DNA of 16,486 bases, taken from NCBI GenBank assembly GCA_900550135.1, contig URQO01000041.1, forward strand, positions 1 to 16,486. The letters are read 5' to 3'. A program made the translations under genes and the position numbers. Every line of letters begins with the position of its first letter. Position 1 is the first letter of the stretch. A model generated the notes under the pieces. That model was not told the origin of the DNA. It did not search any database and worked only from the letters and a program-made list of their open reading frames with translations. Origin of the DNA: an uncultured Eubacterium sp. Its GTDB lineage: Bacteria; Bacillota; Clostridia; Lachnospirales; Lachnospiraceae. This document shows positions 7,628 to 14,630 of the stretch, one piece after another.

Positions 7628-8200
7628 CTAATTTGCACTAAGTATTTTATTAATCTGCTCTTTTGTATTTTCCTGGGAAAATGAATTATCAATCACAACA
7701 TCTGAAGCCAATTTATAACTTTCTTCTGATGGCTGATTATTTATAATACTTAAACATTTTTCTTTTGAATATCCTCTTGAATTCATGAGCCTTTCAATTC
7801 TTATATCATTATTGCAATACACATACCACAACTGATTGCAGTCATTTTCAAGTCCTGTTCCAAGTAAAATAGCAGATTCTATCACAATAATAGATTTGTC
7901 TGACTGTTTCATTCTCTTTCTTATTTCATTAATTGTTGCAGGATGAGTAATTGAGTTTAAAATCTCAAGTTTATCTTTATTTCCAAAAACTTCCACTGCA
8001 AGTAAATTACTGTCTATTTTATTGTCTTTTATTACTTTAGGAAAATTCTTTTTAATTTTTTTAAATACAAGATTATCAGATAGCATAATCTCTTTTGCCA
8101 CCTTATCTGATTGAATAATTAATGCATTGTACTTTTTTTCCAAATAGGAAAGGACCGTTGATTTTCCTGAACCAACTCCTCCCATTACACCTATAATCAT
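7628..8200 (-). CDS. coaE: dephospho-CoA kinase
   Basis: This 190-residue protein is close to the family norm of about 200. The N-terminal P-loop is GGVGSGKST (residues 7-15), followed by a conserved aspartate in the substrate-binding segment QSDKVAKEIM and the core motif ITHPATINEI. The C-terminal LID region holds the RLMNSRGYSKE segment. The enzyme phosphorylates the 3'-hydroxyl of dephospho-CoA with ATP, the last step of coenzyme A synthesis, in the cytosol. AGGAGT stands 6 nt before the ATG. The gene starts 9 nt after the polA stop, and polA-coaE adjacency is common in Firmicutes, so cotranscription with polA is very likely. No unusual features are visible and the assignment is secure. 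Confidence 0.96.
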   Translation of the reverse strand: MIIGVMGGVGSGKSTVLSYLEKKYNALIIQSDKVAKEIMLSDNLVFKKIKKNFPKVIKDNKIDSNLLAVEVFGNKDKLEILNSITHPATINEIRKRMKQSDKSIIVIESAILLGTGLENDCNQLWYVYCNNDIRIERLMNSRGYSKEKCLSIINNQPSEESYKLASDVVIDNSFSQENTKEQINKILSAN

Positions 8201-8209
8201 AATCTACTC

Positions 8210-10846
8210 CTAATGTGCCTGATCCCAATTGTCACCAACTTCAACTTCAGCAACCAATGGCACTTTTAATGTTGCGGCTTTTTCCATTTCTCTTATAAGA
8301 ATATTTTTTACAGTTTCCACTTCTTCTTTCTTTGCTTCAATTAAAAGTTCATCATGAACCTGTAAAACAATTTTAGAACTTAAATTATTCTCTTTTAATG
8401 ATTTTGCTACATTTATCATGGCAATTTTCATAATATCAGCTGCAGTTCCCTGAATTGGAGAATTCATTGCAACACGTTCCCCAAATTGTCTTCTCATAAA
8501 ATTAGACTCTTTTAATTCAGGAATTGGACGTTTTCTTCCAAACAAGGTTGTTGAATACCCTTTTTCTTTTGCACTATCTACAGCATTGTCCAAAAAATAC
8601 TTGATTCCCGGATAACTTTCAAAATAATTATTTATATATTCCTGAGCCTCTTTTTTGCTAATGGACAAATCCTGACTTAGCCCAAAAGAACTTATTCCAT
8701 AAACAATACCAAAGTTTACTGCTTTAGCATTACTTCTCTGTGTTTTTGTAACCTGATCAATTGGAACACCAAAAACCAGTGAGGCTGTTGCCGTATGGAT
8801 GTCCTTTGAATGTTTATAGGCATTAATCAAATTTTCGTCTTCTGACATATGTGCAAGTATTCTTAGTTCAATCTGAGAATAATCTGCATCAACAAACACA
8901 TATCCTTCCCTTGGAATAAATACCTTTCTTAATTCTCTTCCTATATCTGTTCTTACAGGAATATTTTGAAGATTTGGCTCTGTACTGCTAATTCTTCCTG
9001 TTGCAGTAATGGTCTGGTTAAACTTGCCATATATTCTTCCATCTTCTTTTATAAATGCACTTAAACCGTCTGCATAAGTTGATTTTAACTTTGTCAACTG
9101 TCTGTACTCCAATATATCTTTTACAATTGGATAATCAGGTTCAAGTTTTTCTAATACTGACGCAGAAGTAGAATATCCCGTTTTTGTTTTTTTACCACCG
9201 GGAATATTCATTTCTCCAAACAATATTTCTCCTAATTGTTTTGGTGAATTAATATTAAATTCCTTACCTGCAGCAATATAAATATTCCTTTCAAGTTCTT
9301 CTATTTTAACAGCCAGTCTATTGCCATATTCTTTTAAAGCTTGACCATCAACTCTTATACCACACTGCTCCATATCATATAAAGCATACAACAATGGTTT
9401 TTCAATATTTTCATAAACCTGAACCATTCCAAGATCGCTTAATTTTTCATAAATATCTTCGTAGGATTTGTAAAAAACATAAGCATTGTAACATGCATAT
9501 CTTAATCTGTTTTGTATTATATCAATAGATGCTGTTTCTGTTTTTTTTGTTTTAGGTAAAATTTCTTCGTATGTGGGAACACTTACACCTAAATAATCTC
9601 TTGCCAAATCATCATAATTATATGTGTTTTTATTAGGATTAATTAAATAAGCCATAAGACTTAAATCCTGCAGTTTTAAATATTCACCATCATTGTCAGC
9701 ACCAATTATATTGTTATTTTCTTTAATATTTTCAGTATATACTTCTGCATTTTTGCAAAGATTATTAATGTTTTCCTTTAGAAACTCATCAGTTATAAAT
9801 CCTTCTTTTGAAATAAAATATATTTTATCTTCACTAAGACACAAACCAACACCGTAAAATTCAGTATCATTAAATATGAACATGCCAACCTGCTTATCCT
9901 TGCAGTTATCAAATATTTCCTGTGCCTTTATATAATCGTCTACTAACTGAAACTTTTCTTCTATATCAGAAGATGTTGAAACAGATGAAAATCTAGCTAT
10001 CATACTTTTAAGTTCCAATTCTTTTACAACTTCTAAAGCTTCCTCTGTATAAATATCTTTTAAAACACATTTGTTAACATCAATACCAACAGGTGAATTT
10101 ACATTTATTGTTGCCAATACTTTGCTCATCTGTGCCGTGTCATAATGTTCTTTTAAAGAATTTTTATTCCTTGTATTTTTTATTTCATCTAAATGTTCAT
10201 AGGCATTTTCAATGGATCCAAACTGTTCAATAATTGTAGTTGCGCCTTTTTCCCCAATGCCGGGAACTCCCGGAATATTGTCAGATGAATCTCCCATCAA
10301 AGCCTTAACATCTATAAACTCTATTGGTGAAACTTTATAAAGTTCCTTTACCTGTAATGTGTTATATCTTTCAATTGTAGTCTGACCTTTTTTTGTTTTT
10401 GGAATACAGATAGTCACCTTTTCAGTGGCAAGCTGTAATAAATCTCTGTCTCCTGAATACACACACACGTCCATGTTGTTTGCTTCACCCATTTTTGATA
10501 ATGTGCCAATCACATCATCAGCTTCATAACCCGGTAGTTCAACAACATCAATATTCATCTTTTTAAGTAAATCCTTTATGATTGGAACCTGTTCTCTTAA
10601 CTCAGGAAGCATAGGTTTTCTTGTACCTTTATACTCTTTAAACATTTCATGTCTAAATGTCGGTTGATGAACATCAAATGCTACAACCATATGTGTAGGT
10701 TGTTCATCATCTATGAACTTAAACATCATATTTAAAAATCCAAATATAGCATTTGTATGAACACCTGCTGTATTTGTAAAAAGTGGCACACCATAAAAAG
10801 CTCTATTTAAAATACTATGTCCGTCTATTAATAATAATTTTTCCAT
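8210..10846 (-). CDS. polA: DNA polymerase I (5'-3' exonuclease plus polymerase, proofreading site lost)
   Basis: This protein has 878 residues counted from the ATG at 10846, chosen because GGAG (10856-10853) lies 6 nt upstream; an ATG at 10864 has no such site. Residues 1-290 are the 5'-3' exonuclease, with metal-binding acids in LLIDGHS, YEADDVIG, SGDRDLL and GDSSDNIPG. Residues about 315-470 occupy the 3'-5' exonuclease position, but the expected acids appear absent: the YxxxD motif reads YACYN, and NLKYD reads NIKEN. The polymerase domain has motif A DYSQIE (D655), motif B (R704, K708, F712) and motif C HDE (D833). It fills gaps and removes primers and damaged DNA. It sits 21 nt after the zinc-finger protein gene and 9 nt before coaE. 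Confidence 0.97.
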   Translation of the reverse strand: MEKLLLIDGHSILNRAFYGVPLFTNTAGVHTNAIFGFLNMMFKFIDDEQPTHMVVAFDVHQPTFRHEMFKEYKGTRKPMLPELREQVPIIKDLLKKMNIDVVELPGYEADDVIGTLSKMGEANNMDVCVYSGDRDLLQLATEKVTICIPKTKKGQTTIERYNTLQVKELYKVSPIEFIDVKALMGDSSDNIPGVPGIGEKGATTIIEQFGSIENAYEHLDEIKNTRNKNSLKEHYDTAQMSKVLATINVNSPVGIDVNKCVLKDIYTEEALEVVKELELKSMIARFSSVSTSSDIEEKFQLVDDYIKAQEIFDNCKDKQVGMFIFNDTEFYGVGLCLSEDKIYFISKEGFITDEFLKENINNLCKNAEVYTENIKENNNIIGADNDGEYLKLQDLSLMAYLINPNKNTYNYDDLARDYLGVSVPTYEEILPKTKKTETASIDIIQNRLRYACYNAYVFYKSYEDIYEKLSDLGMVQVYENIEKPLLYALYDMEQCGIRVDGQALKEYGNRLAVKIEELERNIYIAAGKEFNINSPKQLGEILFGEMNIPGGKKTKTGYSTSASVLEKLEPDYPIVKDILEYRQLTKLKSTYADGLSAFIKEDGRIYGKFNQTITATGRISSTEPNLQNIPVRTDIGRELRKVFIPREGYVFVDADYSQIELRILAHMSEDENLINAYKHSKDIHTATASLVFGVPIDQVTKTQRSNAKAVNFGIVYGISSFGLSQDLSISKKEAQEYINNYFESYPGIKYFLDNAVDSAKEKGYSTTLFGRKRPIPELKESNFMRRQFGERVAMNSPIQGTAADIMKIAMINVAKSLKENNLSSKIVLQVHDELLIEAKKEEVETVKNILIREMEKAATLKVPLVAEVEVGDNWDQAH

Positions 10847-10852
10847 TATAAT

Positions 10853-10856
10853 CTCC
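10853..10856 (-). promoter_or_regulatory. Shine-Dalgarno that sets the polA start
   Basis: GGAG is followed by 6 nt and the ATG at 10846, giving the standard N-terminus MEKLLLIDGHS. The longer reading frame from 10864 would add six residues, and its ATG has no ribosome binding site. Confidence 0.85.
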
Positions 10857-10867
10857 AATTCCATAAT

Positions 10868-11209
10868 TTAAATCATTGTAATTGCAACATATACAATTAA
10901 ACCAATAAGAACTAATATAAAAACACCAATAGATATTTTTGCAAAAATTTTCATCCTTCTTTGCTTTTTAAAATAATCATTGTAATAATTAAAGATAAAT
11001 TCAAGTTCTTTATTAGTATTTTCAAATTCATCATCTGTTGGAGCACTAATATCCTCCAAGCCTCTGTGAATGGAATAATATAATTCCAATTCTTCCATAC
11101 ATTCTTTACATTCTTTTGCATGTTTTAAAAACATTTCCAAATCTTCTGAATATTCTATTTTATCAAAAATAAAATTTACAATTTCTTTCTGAAAAGTTTC
11201 ACAATCCAT
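10868..11209 (-). CDS. small membrane protein with anti-sigma-type zinc finger
   Basis: This 113-residue protein has an N-terminal zinc-finger pattern like the ZAS/zf-HC2 fold: C3, then H30-AKE-C34-KE-C37 (Hx3Cx2C). An acidic linker (51-70), a basic stretch (81-87, KKQRRMK) and one transmembrane helix at about residues 90-112 follow. By the positive-inside rule the zinc finger faces the cytoplasm. Proteins of this layout are usually anti-sigma factors holding an ECF sigma factor at the membrane, but no sigma factor gene is adjacent and there is no extracytoplasmic sensor domain, so this role is uncertain. It lies 39 nt after the csoR-like gene and 21 nt before polA with no terminator between. 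The ribosome binding site is weak (GAG 7 nt upstream). Confidence 0.72.
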   Translation of the reverse strand: MDCETFQKEIVNFIFDKIEYSEDLEMFLKHAKECKECMEELELYYSIHRGLEDISAPTDDEFENTNKELEFIFNYYNDYFKKQRRMKIFAKISIGVFILVLIGLIVYVAITMI

Positions 11210-11248
11210 AATTTCTCACTATCCTTTAAAAATCAAAGCAGCTATAAT

Positions 11249-11548
11249 TTATTTCATAATTTTTTGTAATGTATTTGTCAATTCATCAACAACCTCTAAA
11301 TTACCTTTTTTAATGTTGTCCAAAACACAGGTATTAATATGATTTTTTAACAATACTTTATTGAAACTGTTAAGCGCCGAATTAATTGCAGAAACCTGAA
11401 CCAAAATATCAGGACAATAAGCATCATTTTCAATCATTTTCTTTATTCCTCTTACCTGGCCTTCAATTCTGTTAAGTCGATTAATTAAATCTTTATACTC
11501 TTTATCATCTCTTCTTTTTGTTTTTTCGCACATACATTTTTCTTCCAT
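11249..11548 (-). CDS. CsoR-family (DUF156) metal-sensing repressor
   Basis: This all-helical protein has 99 residues. The signature INRLNRIEGQVRGIKKMIE (22-40) is typical of the CsoR/RcnR/FrmR family. The copper-sensing triad is present as C45 (AYCPDIL), H70 and C74 (KNHINTC), which favours a CsoR-type Cu(I) sensor over CstR, which lacks the histidine. An N-terminal Cys pair (CMC, 5-7) may add a metal or redox site. Such repressors release DNA when bound to Cu(I) and control copper export genes; none is adjacent here. The start at 11548 is set by AAGGAG (11561-11556) 7 nt upstream; the open frame to 11692 reads through the tRNA and is not coding. I see no promoter of its own between the tRNA and the start. 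Confidence 0.9.
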   Translation of the reverse strand: MEEKCMCEKTKRRDDKEYKDLINRLNRIEGQVRGIKKMIENDAYCPDILVQVSAINSALNSFNKVLLKNHINTCVLDNIKKGNLEVVDELTNTLQKIMK

Positions 11549-11555
11549 AGTTCTT

Positions 11556-11561
11556 CTCCTT
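11556..11561 (-). promoter_or_regulatory. Shine-Dalgarno that sets the csoR-like start
   Basis: AAGGAG is 7 nt before the ATG at 11548. It fixes the protein at 99 residues and excludes the 48-codon extension through the tRNA gene. Confidence 0.88.
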
Positions 11562-11599
11562 TTAAAAGAAAAAGGCTTCCCGGAAATACCGTGAAGCCT
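11562..11599 (-). terminator. strong terminator after tRNA-Leu
   Basis: AGGCTTCACGG (11599-11589) pairs with CCGGGAAGCCT (11583-11573), 10 of 11 pairs with one A/G mismatch and a 5-nt loop, followed by T4-C-T4 (11572-11564). It is a classic Rho-independent terminator. It ends at the ribosome binding site of the csoR-like gene. Confidence 0.88.
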
Positions 11600-11608
11600 A
11601 ATAATCAA

Positions 11609-11690
11609 TGCGGATGGCGGGACTTGAACCCGCACGCTTTGAGGGCGGCAGATTTTGAGTCTGCTGCGTCTGCCATTCCGCCACATCCGC
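11609..11690 (-). tRNA. tRNA-Leu (anticodon CAA)
   Basis: This 82-nt class II tRNA ends at the discriminator A; the CCA end is not encoded (ATTG follows). The acceptor stem GCGGATG/CATCCGC is perfect, the D stem is GCG/CGC, the anticodon stem GCAGA/TCTGC encloses the loop CTCAAAA with anticodon CAA (codon UUG), the variable arm is long (CGC/GCG), and the T arm is GCGGG-TTCAAGT-CCCGC. It is a single tRNA with its own promoter and terminator. Confidence 0.97.
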
Positions 11691-11701
11691 AAGCAAAGAA
11701 A

Positions 11702-11730
11702 ATAATATCATTTGTAGAATAAAATGTCAA
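11702..11730 (-). promoter_or_regulatory. near-consensus promoter of tRNA-Leu
   Basis: TTGACA (11730-11725) and TATTAT (11707-11702) are separated by exactly 17 bp, and the predicted transcription start is 4-6 nt upstream of the mature tRNA 5' end. It is the only evident promoter that could also supply the csoR-like gene by terminator read-through. Confidence 0.88.
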
Positions 11731-11759
11731 TATTACTTTCTTAATTATTTGCTAATTTG

Positions 11760-13322
11760 TTAATCTAAACTATATGAGTCTCCGCTTTTACCGGTTTTAG
11801 ATATTTTTCCTGTTTCACATGATACTGCATATGATGTTGATGAAACATTTTTGCCATCTTTATCTTCAATTTCAAATTGAATTATATAAAACTGTTCATC
11901 AGAAATTTCTGTAGTTTCTTTATAAGTAAGATAACCGGCATCGCCATTTTCAAATTCTCCTAGAGAATTTTCCATATCTCCTCTTTCACACAGATAATCT
12001 GTGAGGCTATTTACAGCCTGATCATAACTGATTTTATTTGGATAATAATTGTATGCTCTTGTAACAACCTTACTACTTATTCCTTCATTATCTATAGCAA
12101 CAAAATAATATACATTATTACCCTTTGGCATTTTTATACTATTTTTATAAAGCTTAGATTTTTTAGTTGGTGTTGTACCATCAGTTGTATAGTAAATCTT
12201 ACATCCACTTGGAGCAGTAACTTTAACAGTCTGTTCTGTGTCATATTCACCACTTTTTAAGTTAATTGTTGGTGGTGTGATTGTCTTAAATTGCAAAACA
12301 TATTTGTAACTGCAATCTTTACTTGCTCTGTCATTAGAATCAACAGAATAAGCTCTTAACGTATAAGTTCCTTCAGTAGATAAATTTATTGGATCTTTAT
12401 ATCTTTTCTTCGTTGAACTGTCTGTAGGATCACTACCGTCCAAAGTATAATATATTTTTACATCTTCACTGACAGACAACTTCACTTCTATAGGTTTGTC
12501 ATATGTACCTTCTTTTATGTCTGCAATTGGAATTGTACCACCAAACTCTTTTAATTCATCTCTAATTGAACTTGGGGCATCAGCAATTAAAGAATCAATT
12601 TTTGCATCCATATCATTATTCTGATACAAGACAATCAAATCCTTGTAATATTCAATATTTTCATCATCAACGTCAATTAAAAGTTCCAGATAATTTATCT
12701 GTTCGTCCAAATAATTGCCTAAAATTTCATCAAGTTCATATACTTTTTCATATGATTCAATTTTCTGGCTTTTTGTAAATGCATTCTTTGAAGCTAAAAT
12801 ATATTGTGCCTTTGCAGGTTCATACTTTTGTTCTTTATAATATGCTTCTCCCTGTTCAAAGAACTTATTATACTTATTTGTTAAAATTGCGGTCTTTACA
12901 ATTAAAGTAACCAAAACTGAAGCCACAATCATCACAACCGTTAAAAGTGCAATTAATGCAACTTTCTTTTTTCCTAATTTTTTCTTTTTTAAATTATTTT
13001 TTAAATAACTTTGAGAAGTACTTTTATAATTATGTCCCTTGTTAGAGTTATTTATAAATGAATCCTCAAAATCATCTTCTATAAGGTCAATATTGTCTTC
13101 ATCCTTAATTAAAGAAATATTTTTGTTTTTTGAATTTTTTCCGTATAAATTACCTGTATCTTCTTTTCCTTTTTCTATGTTTATAACATCTAAAATATCA
13201 TCTCGTGTTTTATCTATAGGAGTTGCTGCAATGTCACTGTCAAAAGTATTAATTTTTGTTCCGCATTTTGAACAAAAAATTAAATTGTCATCACAGATAC
13301 TGCCACAATTTGGACATTTCAT
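11760..13322 (-). CDS. zinc-ribbon, single-TM protein with two chitobiase C-terminal-like repeats
   Basis: This 520-residue protein of unknown role starts with a zinc ribbon (C3-C6...C17-C20, MKCPNCG and FCSKCGTKI), then a low-complexity acidic/Asn linker (30-110), a Lys-rich stop (112-120) and one transmembrane helix (121-146). Outside follow a helical, tetratricopeptide-like segment (150-255), two beta-sandwich repeats of the chitobiase/beta-hexosaminidase C-terminal type (about 272-346 and 358-427; hallmarks YYTLDGSDPT and YYTTDGTTPT), and a C-terminal domain (430-520) I cannot name. The layout suggests a cytoplasmic ribbon with a surface-exposed binding region, perhaps contacting wall polymers; this is inference. 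The conserved MKCPNCG opening sets the start, though its Shine-Dalgarno is weak (AGGA 12 nt upstream). No terminator is seen after it. Confidence 0.85.
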   Translation of the reverse strand: MKCPNCGSICDDNLIFCSKCGTKINTFDSDIAATPIDKTRDDILDVINIEKGKEDTGNLYGKNSKNKNISLIKDEDNIDLIEDDFEDSFINNSNKGHNYKSTSQSYLKNNLKKKKLGKKKVALIALLTVVMIVASVLVTLIVKTAILTNKYNKFFEQGEAYYKEQKYEPAKAQYILASKNAFTKSQKIESYEKVYELDEILGNYLDEQINYLELLIDVDDENIEYYKDLIVLYQNNDMDAKIDSLIADAPSSIRDELKEFGGTIPIADIKEGTYDKPIEVKLSVSEDVKIYYTLDGSDPTDSSTKKRYKDPINLSTEGTYTLRAYSVDSNDRASKDCSYKYVLQFKTITPPTINLKSGEYDTEQTVKVTAPSGCKIYYTTDGTTPTKKSKLYKNSIKMPKGNNVYYFVAIDNEGISSKVVTRAYNYYPNKISYDQAVNSLTDYLCERGDMENSLGEFENGDAGYLTYKETTEISDEQFYIIQFEIEDKDGKNVSSTSYAVSCETGKISKTGKSGDSYSLD

Positions 13323-13365
13323 ATTTCAATTCATTCCTTTCCCTTTATGGTCCTTCTAATTCTAA

Positions 13366-13395
13366 AATATATCATATTTTCCTGTTACTTGTAAA
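13366..13395 (-). promoter_or_regulatory. possible promoter of the zinc-ribbon/chitobiase-repeat gene
   Basis: TTTACA (13395-13390) and TATATT (13371-13366) lie in the gap after queH with an 18-bp spacer. The match is moderate, and in such AT-rich DNA it could be chance. Confidence 0.4.
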
Positions 13396-13406
13396 TATTG
13401 ATACTA

Positions 13407-14018
13407 TTATTGTTCTCTTTTTGAAAATATACATCCACAAAAATTTTGTCTATATAAGTCATATTTTTTTGATAATTCAATAGAACGTTTATATCCGTTT
13501 TTTTTCTTGAAATCAGACAATAGATATTTTACATTATATTCTTTTTCAAGTTCAAGTCCTATTTCATTAAGTTTTTGTGCATTTTTTAGAGGACTAATTG
13601 ATAATGTAGTTGTAAAAAAATCATAATTTCCTTTTTGTGCAAACTTGACTGCCTGTTCCAAACGCATTCTATAACATCTAAAACATCTGTTACCACCCTC
13701 TTTACAATCCTCTAATCCCTTTACACATTTATAAAAAGTGTCCGGTTCATAATTGTCAATAATTGGTGTAACTTGATTTTTAAAGTTCATACTTCTAACT
13801 AATCTTTTCAATTCATCTGCTCTATGCATGTATTCTTCTGCTGTTGAAATATTCGGGTTATAAAATAATATGTCAATTATAAAATATTCAGATAAATATT
13901 CTAATACATAACTACTACATGGAGCACAACATGCATGTAACAACAATCTTGGAGGATTATCGTCATGTATTGTTTCTAATGTTTTTTCCAATTCTTTTTG
14001 ATAATTTACTTTATTCAT
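13407..14018 (-). CDS. queH: epoxyqueuosine reductase QueH
   Basis: This 203-residue protein is typical of the QueH (formerly DUF208) family. The nucleotide-binding N-terminal motif HACCAPCSSYVLEYL (29-43) contains C30, C31 and C34. The region YNPNISTAEEYMHR follows, then GNRCFRCYRMRL with C112 and C115, FTTTLSISPLKN, and the C-terminal pair C194-G-C196. The conserved CC, CxxC and CxC sets supply the iron-sulfur cluster and redox cysteines known in this family. QueH reduces epoxyqueuosine to queuosine at the wobble base of tRNAs with GUN anticodons, the last step of queuosine synthesis, and replaces cobalamin-dependent QueG in many anaerobes. GGAG lies 6 nt before the ATG. A hairpin with a U-run separates it from the NUDIX gene, and no other queuosine gene is in view. 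Confidence 0.95.
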   Translation of the reverse strand: MNKVNYQKELEKTLETIHDDNPPRLLLHACCAPCSSYVLEYLSEYFIIDILFYNPNISTAEEYMHRADELKRLVRSMNFKNQVTPIIDNYEPDTFYKCVKGLEDCKEGGNRCFRCYRMRLEQAVKFAQKGNYDFFTTTLSISPLKNAQKLNEIGLELEKEYNVKYLLSDFKKKNGYKRSIELSKKYDLYRQNFCGCIFSKREQ

Positions 14019-14034
14019 ATTTCTCTCCGATTTT

Positions 14035-14065
14035 TCAAAAAAGACAGGATAAACCTGTCTTATTT
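14035..14065 (-). terminator. hairpin and U-run after the NUDIX gene
   Basis: AAGACAGG (14061-14054) pairs perfectly with CCTGTCTT (14048-14041) across a 5-nt loop, followed by four more Ts (14040-14037). The stem includes part of the NUDIX stop codon, and queH starts about 20 nt downstream. It looks like a Rho-independent terminator, possibly a partial one, because no promoter for queH is visible after it. Confidence 0.8.
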
Positions 14066-14518
14066 TTGAAAATGATTATTTTTTCTTTTTCCGGACATTT
14101 TATTTAATTGCATATACTTTTTATAAGCTTTTTCCAATATCATCTTTTCATTTGGAAACTTTAATAAATGATATGCCTCAATATACTTATAATATCCTGA
14201 AGCAAAAAAATATTCTTCGTGTTGTGGTCTACTATAAAAGCTGTCTGAATACATCAAATACCAATGTACTTCTTTTTTAACAACATTCCCAGGAATATTA
14301 AAGGAATATTCGCTTTTTCCCACATACTCATTAATGTGTGCCTCTACACCTGTTTCTTCTTTAACTTCACGCAATGCCGTCTGTTCAAAAGATTCTCCCG
14401 GCTCTACAGTTCCTTTTGGAAGAACCCATCCTTCATATCTGTTTCTAAAATTCTTATATAGAAGTAATATTTTGCCTCTAAATATAACCACACCACCACA
14501 ACTGACCGCTTTTTCCAT
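14060..14518 (-). CDS. NUDIX hydrolase
   Basis: This 152-residue protein starts at 14518, where AGGAGG (14531-14526) stands 7 nt upstream; a frame open to 14584 runs back through the promoter and is not coding. The NUDIX box is a perfect GX5EX7REUXEEXGU match at residues 36-58 (G36, E42, R50-E51, E54-E55, G57). It is preceded by GGVVIFRGKILLLYKN and WVLPKG, typical of the MutT/ADP-ribose/diadenosine-polyphosphate branch. Such enzymes hydrolyse nucleoside diphosphates linked to another group, using Mg2+; the substrate cannot be read from sequence. WVLPKGTVEPGE resembles Ap4A-hydrolase-like members, a weak hint only. The C-terminus is basic (KKYMQLNKMSGKRKNNHFQK). It has its own promoter and is followed by a hairpin, then queH. 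Confidence 0.93.
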   Translation of the reverse strand: MEKAVSCGGVVIFRGKILLLYKNFRNRYEGWVLPKGTVEPGESFEQTALREVKEETGVEAHINEYVGKSEYSFNIPGNVVKKEVHWYLMYSDSFYSRPQHEEYFFASGYYKYIEAYHLLKFPNEKMILEKAYKKYMQLNKMSGKRKNNHFQK

Positions 14519-14555
14519 AGCGAATCCTCCTATTTGCTTAAAGTGTGTTTTTTTT

Positions 14556-14584
14556 AGTATACAGTAATAACAAAACTGTTGCAA
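14556..14584 (-). promoter_or_regulatory. promoter of the NUDIX gene
   Basis: TTGCAA (14584-14579) and TATACT (14561-14556) are separated by 17 bp in the gap after the penicillin-binding protein gene. The predicted start near 14549 leaves a leader of about 30 nt. A 14-bp perfect palindrome, TAAAGT-AA-ACTTTA, lies immediately upstream of the -35 at 14586-14599. Confidence 0.78.
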
Positions 14585-14585
14585 G

Positions 14586-14599
14586 TAAAGTAAACTTTA
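14586..14599. repeat. 14-bp perfect inverted repeat next to the NUDIX promoter
   Basis: TAAAGT and ACTTTA flank AA, ending 2 bp upstream of the -35 box. It could be a regulator binding site or a weak element of the 3' end of the penicillin-binding protein transcript; it has no U-tract. In AT-rich sequence, chance symmetry is possible. Confidence 0.4.
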
Positions 14600-14630
14600 T
14601 TTTTACTAAGTATAATGTTTCCTTTTATAA

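Noticed and set aside
11249..11548. CstR (persulfide sensor) identity for the CsoR-family protein
   Set aside because: CstR lacks the middle histidine; here H70 is present with C45 and C74, the copper-type triad.
11549..11692. N-terminal 48-codon extension of the CsoR-like reading frame
   Set aside because: It runs through the tRNA-Leu gene and its terminator, and a strong AAGGAG sits before the ATG at 11548; the extension has no family similarity.
13039..13483. Plus-strand open frames opposite the zinc-ribbon gene and queH
   Set aside because: They are antisense shadows of well-supported minus-strand genes, with no recognisable motif. The same holds for all other plus-strand frames in the window.
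14519..14584. Upstream 22-codon extension of the NUDIX reading frame
   Set aside because: It covers the -10 and -35 region, and AGGAGG marks the ATG at 14518.
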